Source: G963665545 sp963665545
GTDB taxonomy: Bacteria; Pseudomonadota; Gammaproteobacteria; Xanthomonadales; SZUA-36
Length of the DNA stretch: 64,000 nt
Direction of reading: 5' to 3'
Assembly (NCBI GenBank): GCA_963665545.2
Contig: CAXXKZ010000004.1
Location: 496,001 to 560,000, forward strand
Below, piece after piece: positions 63,205-64,000 of this stretch; position 1 is the stretch's first letter, and each line of letters starts with the position of its first letter. The translations under genes were made by a program, and so were the position numbers. The notes beneath the pieces were generated by a model. It made no database searches and was not told where the DNA came from. It was given only the letters and a program-made list of their open reading frames with translations.

Positions 63205-64000
63205 TCAGAAACGCAAACCGTGAACGTCTTGGCGCCGCATCCACGGTTGTGCTGAGAGTTGCCAAATGGCCGCCCCAAACGCAGCACGCTGGGAGATCAG
63301 GGCAAGTAAGTAACCGAAACGATATTCCATATGCAGGACTGTCCGAGCGCCTTCGCGCCCGCTCCACAGAGCGGGCGCGGCCCGCGCAATAGCACCAATC
63401 AGCTTCAGGCCGTACCATGGAGCCAGAACCCACCACCTTCTACTCAGAGTGTGAACCAGACCATTGTTTGGGCTGCTGGCTGCTTCGTAAGTACTCAGTC
63501 CGACGTGGGCCCATCCAAAGCCCCTTAATATTTTGCAATGATTCGACCAGGTCAACCGCGCCGGGTCAATGTGATGTTCGAGCTTCAAACCAGGCTCGTA
63601 CCACAATTCCCACCCGCCGATCCGCAAGGCGAGACACAGTTCGGAATCGCCTCCATCCCGCAATGGATTGATCAAACCCAGGCGCTTGAACAGAGCGCCC
63701 TCTCCCGTTGGTCGGGACACAGCCCGGGGCCGAAACCCTTGCTCATAGAGTGCTTCAAAGGCCGAACGACGAACGGTCAGGCCAGCCCCCCACAAAATGG
63801 TGTCCCCTGCTTTTTCACCCTGCGTCCCCACAGCATAACTTTTGGCATTGTTCGCAAACCAAACCGGAGGGTCCTTGTCCATGTTCAGCACGGACATTCC
63901 TCCACAGGCCCCCGCTTTAGGGTGGTCACGCATAATGTTGGATACTTCAGTGACCCAATTGCAGTCAACCCAGTTGTCATCATCGATAAGACTCACCAAG
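63205..64000 (-). CDS. Family 2 glycosyltransferase (N-terminus beyond window)
   Basis: At least 264 aa; the frame is open through position 63997 and continues off the edge, so the N-terminal GT-A start is not seen. Visible parts are the acidic ligand in LIDDDNWVD, CGGMSVLNM, LWGAGLTVRRSAFEAL, GDSELCLALRIGGWELWYEPGLKLEHHI (acceptor side), and one or two C-terminal hydrophobic segments. Part of the polysaccharide cluster. Confidence 0.85.
   Translation of the reverse strand, partial: LVSLIDDDNWVDCNWVTEVSNIMRDHPKAGACGGMSVLNMDKDPPVWFANNAKSYAVGTQGEKAGDTILWGAGLTVRRSAFEALYEQGFRPRAVSRPTGEGALFKRLGLINPLRDGGDSELCLALRIGGWELWYEPGLKLEHHIDPARLTWSNHCKILRGFGWAHVGLSTYEAASSPNNGLVHTLSRRWWVLAPWYGLKLIGAIARAAPALWSGREGARTVLHMEYRFGYLLALISQRAAFGAAIWQLSAQPWMRRQDVHGLRF

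Overview
The window looks like a chromosome piece from a free-living, high-GC gammaproteobacterium. The evidence is the gene content and order: fur divergent from bamE, ratA-rnfH, smpB-ssrA, dnaJ/dnaK/grpE beside recN, mfd-csiV, and greA-rpfE-like-recJ-prfB-lysS. The last block is an order I associate with Xanthomonadales-type genomes, so a lineage near them is my inference. About 90 percent of the window is core genome. There is no phage, plasmid or CRISPR signal.

Layout. 0-14 kb: TraB-like protein, dusB, mfd, csiV, a DUF6394-like membrane protein, a two-RCK potassium channel, an omega-amidase-like nitrilase, a GT2 glycosyltransferase, lysS and prfB. 14-26 kb: a secreted protein of unknown function, recJ, an RpfE-like protein, greA, carB, carA, an IS110-family insertion sequence inside a palindromic repeat, and dapB. 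25-36 kb: dnaJ, dnaK and grpE, each with its own sigma-32-type promoter; then recN, a second copy of the repeat, fur/bamE, rnfH, ratA, smpB, ssrA and a 150-bp tandem array starting at the ssrA 3' end. 36-60 kb: accessory metabolism and membrane genes (pseudouridine synthase, MFS transporter, ornithine cyclodeaminase-like enzyme, aminotransferase, SMP-30-like protein, SDR, serine hydrolase, two PH-domain membrane proteins, DUF885 peptidase, GT39-like transferase, SulP-STAS-cNMP transporter, a third repeat copy, LytS/LytR-type two-component pair, aquaporin, amidohydrolase, NmrA-like protein, CoA transferase). 60-64 kb: a surface-polysaccharide cluster (acyltransferase, VOC protein, DegT aminotransferase, GT2 cut by the window edge).

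The strongest observation is at 23.45-24.63 kb. The IS110 element has an intact DEDD/serine recombinase, and its left non-coding end can be folded by eye into a two-loop bridge RNA. One loop carries guides matching the genomic target (CAGTCGCTT on one side, ACAAG on the other). The other carries guides matching the element's own ends (AGAATCT and ATACAAG). All four guides overlap on a CT core. The target lies in a dispersed nested-palindrome repeat. Two empty copies of the site occur elsewhere in the window, so the element's ends can be read without a database.

Sequence quality. At least ten single-base indels break conserved genes (dusB, RCK channel, nitrilase, prfB, MFS, aminotransferase, aqpZ, amidohydrolase). 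Most are an extra base in a short homopolymer or doublet, and one lies in the essential prfB. I read most of these as residual sequencing or assembly errors and give whole-gene coordinates. The programmed +1 frameshift in prfB is separate and genuine.
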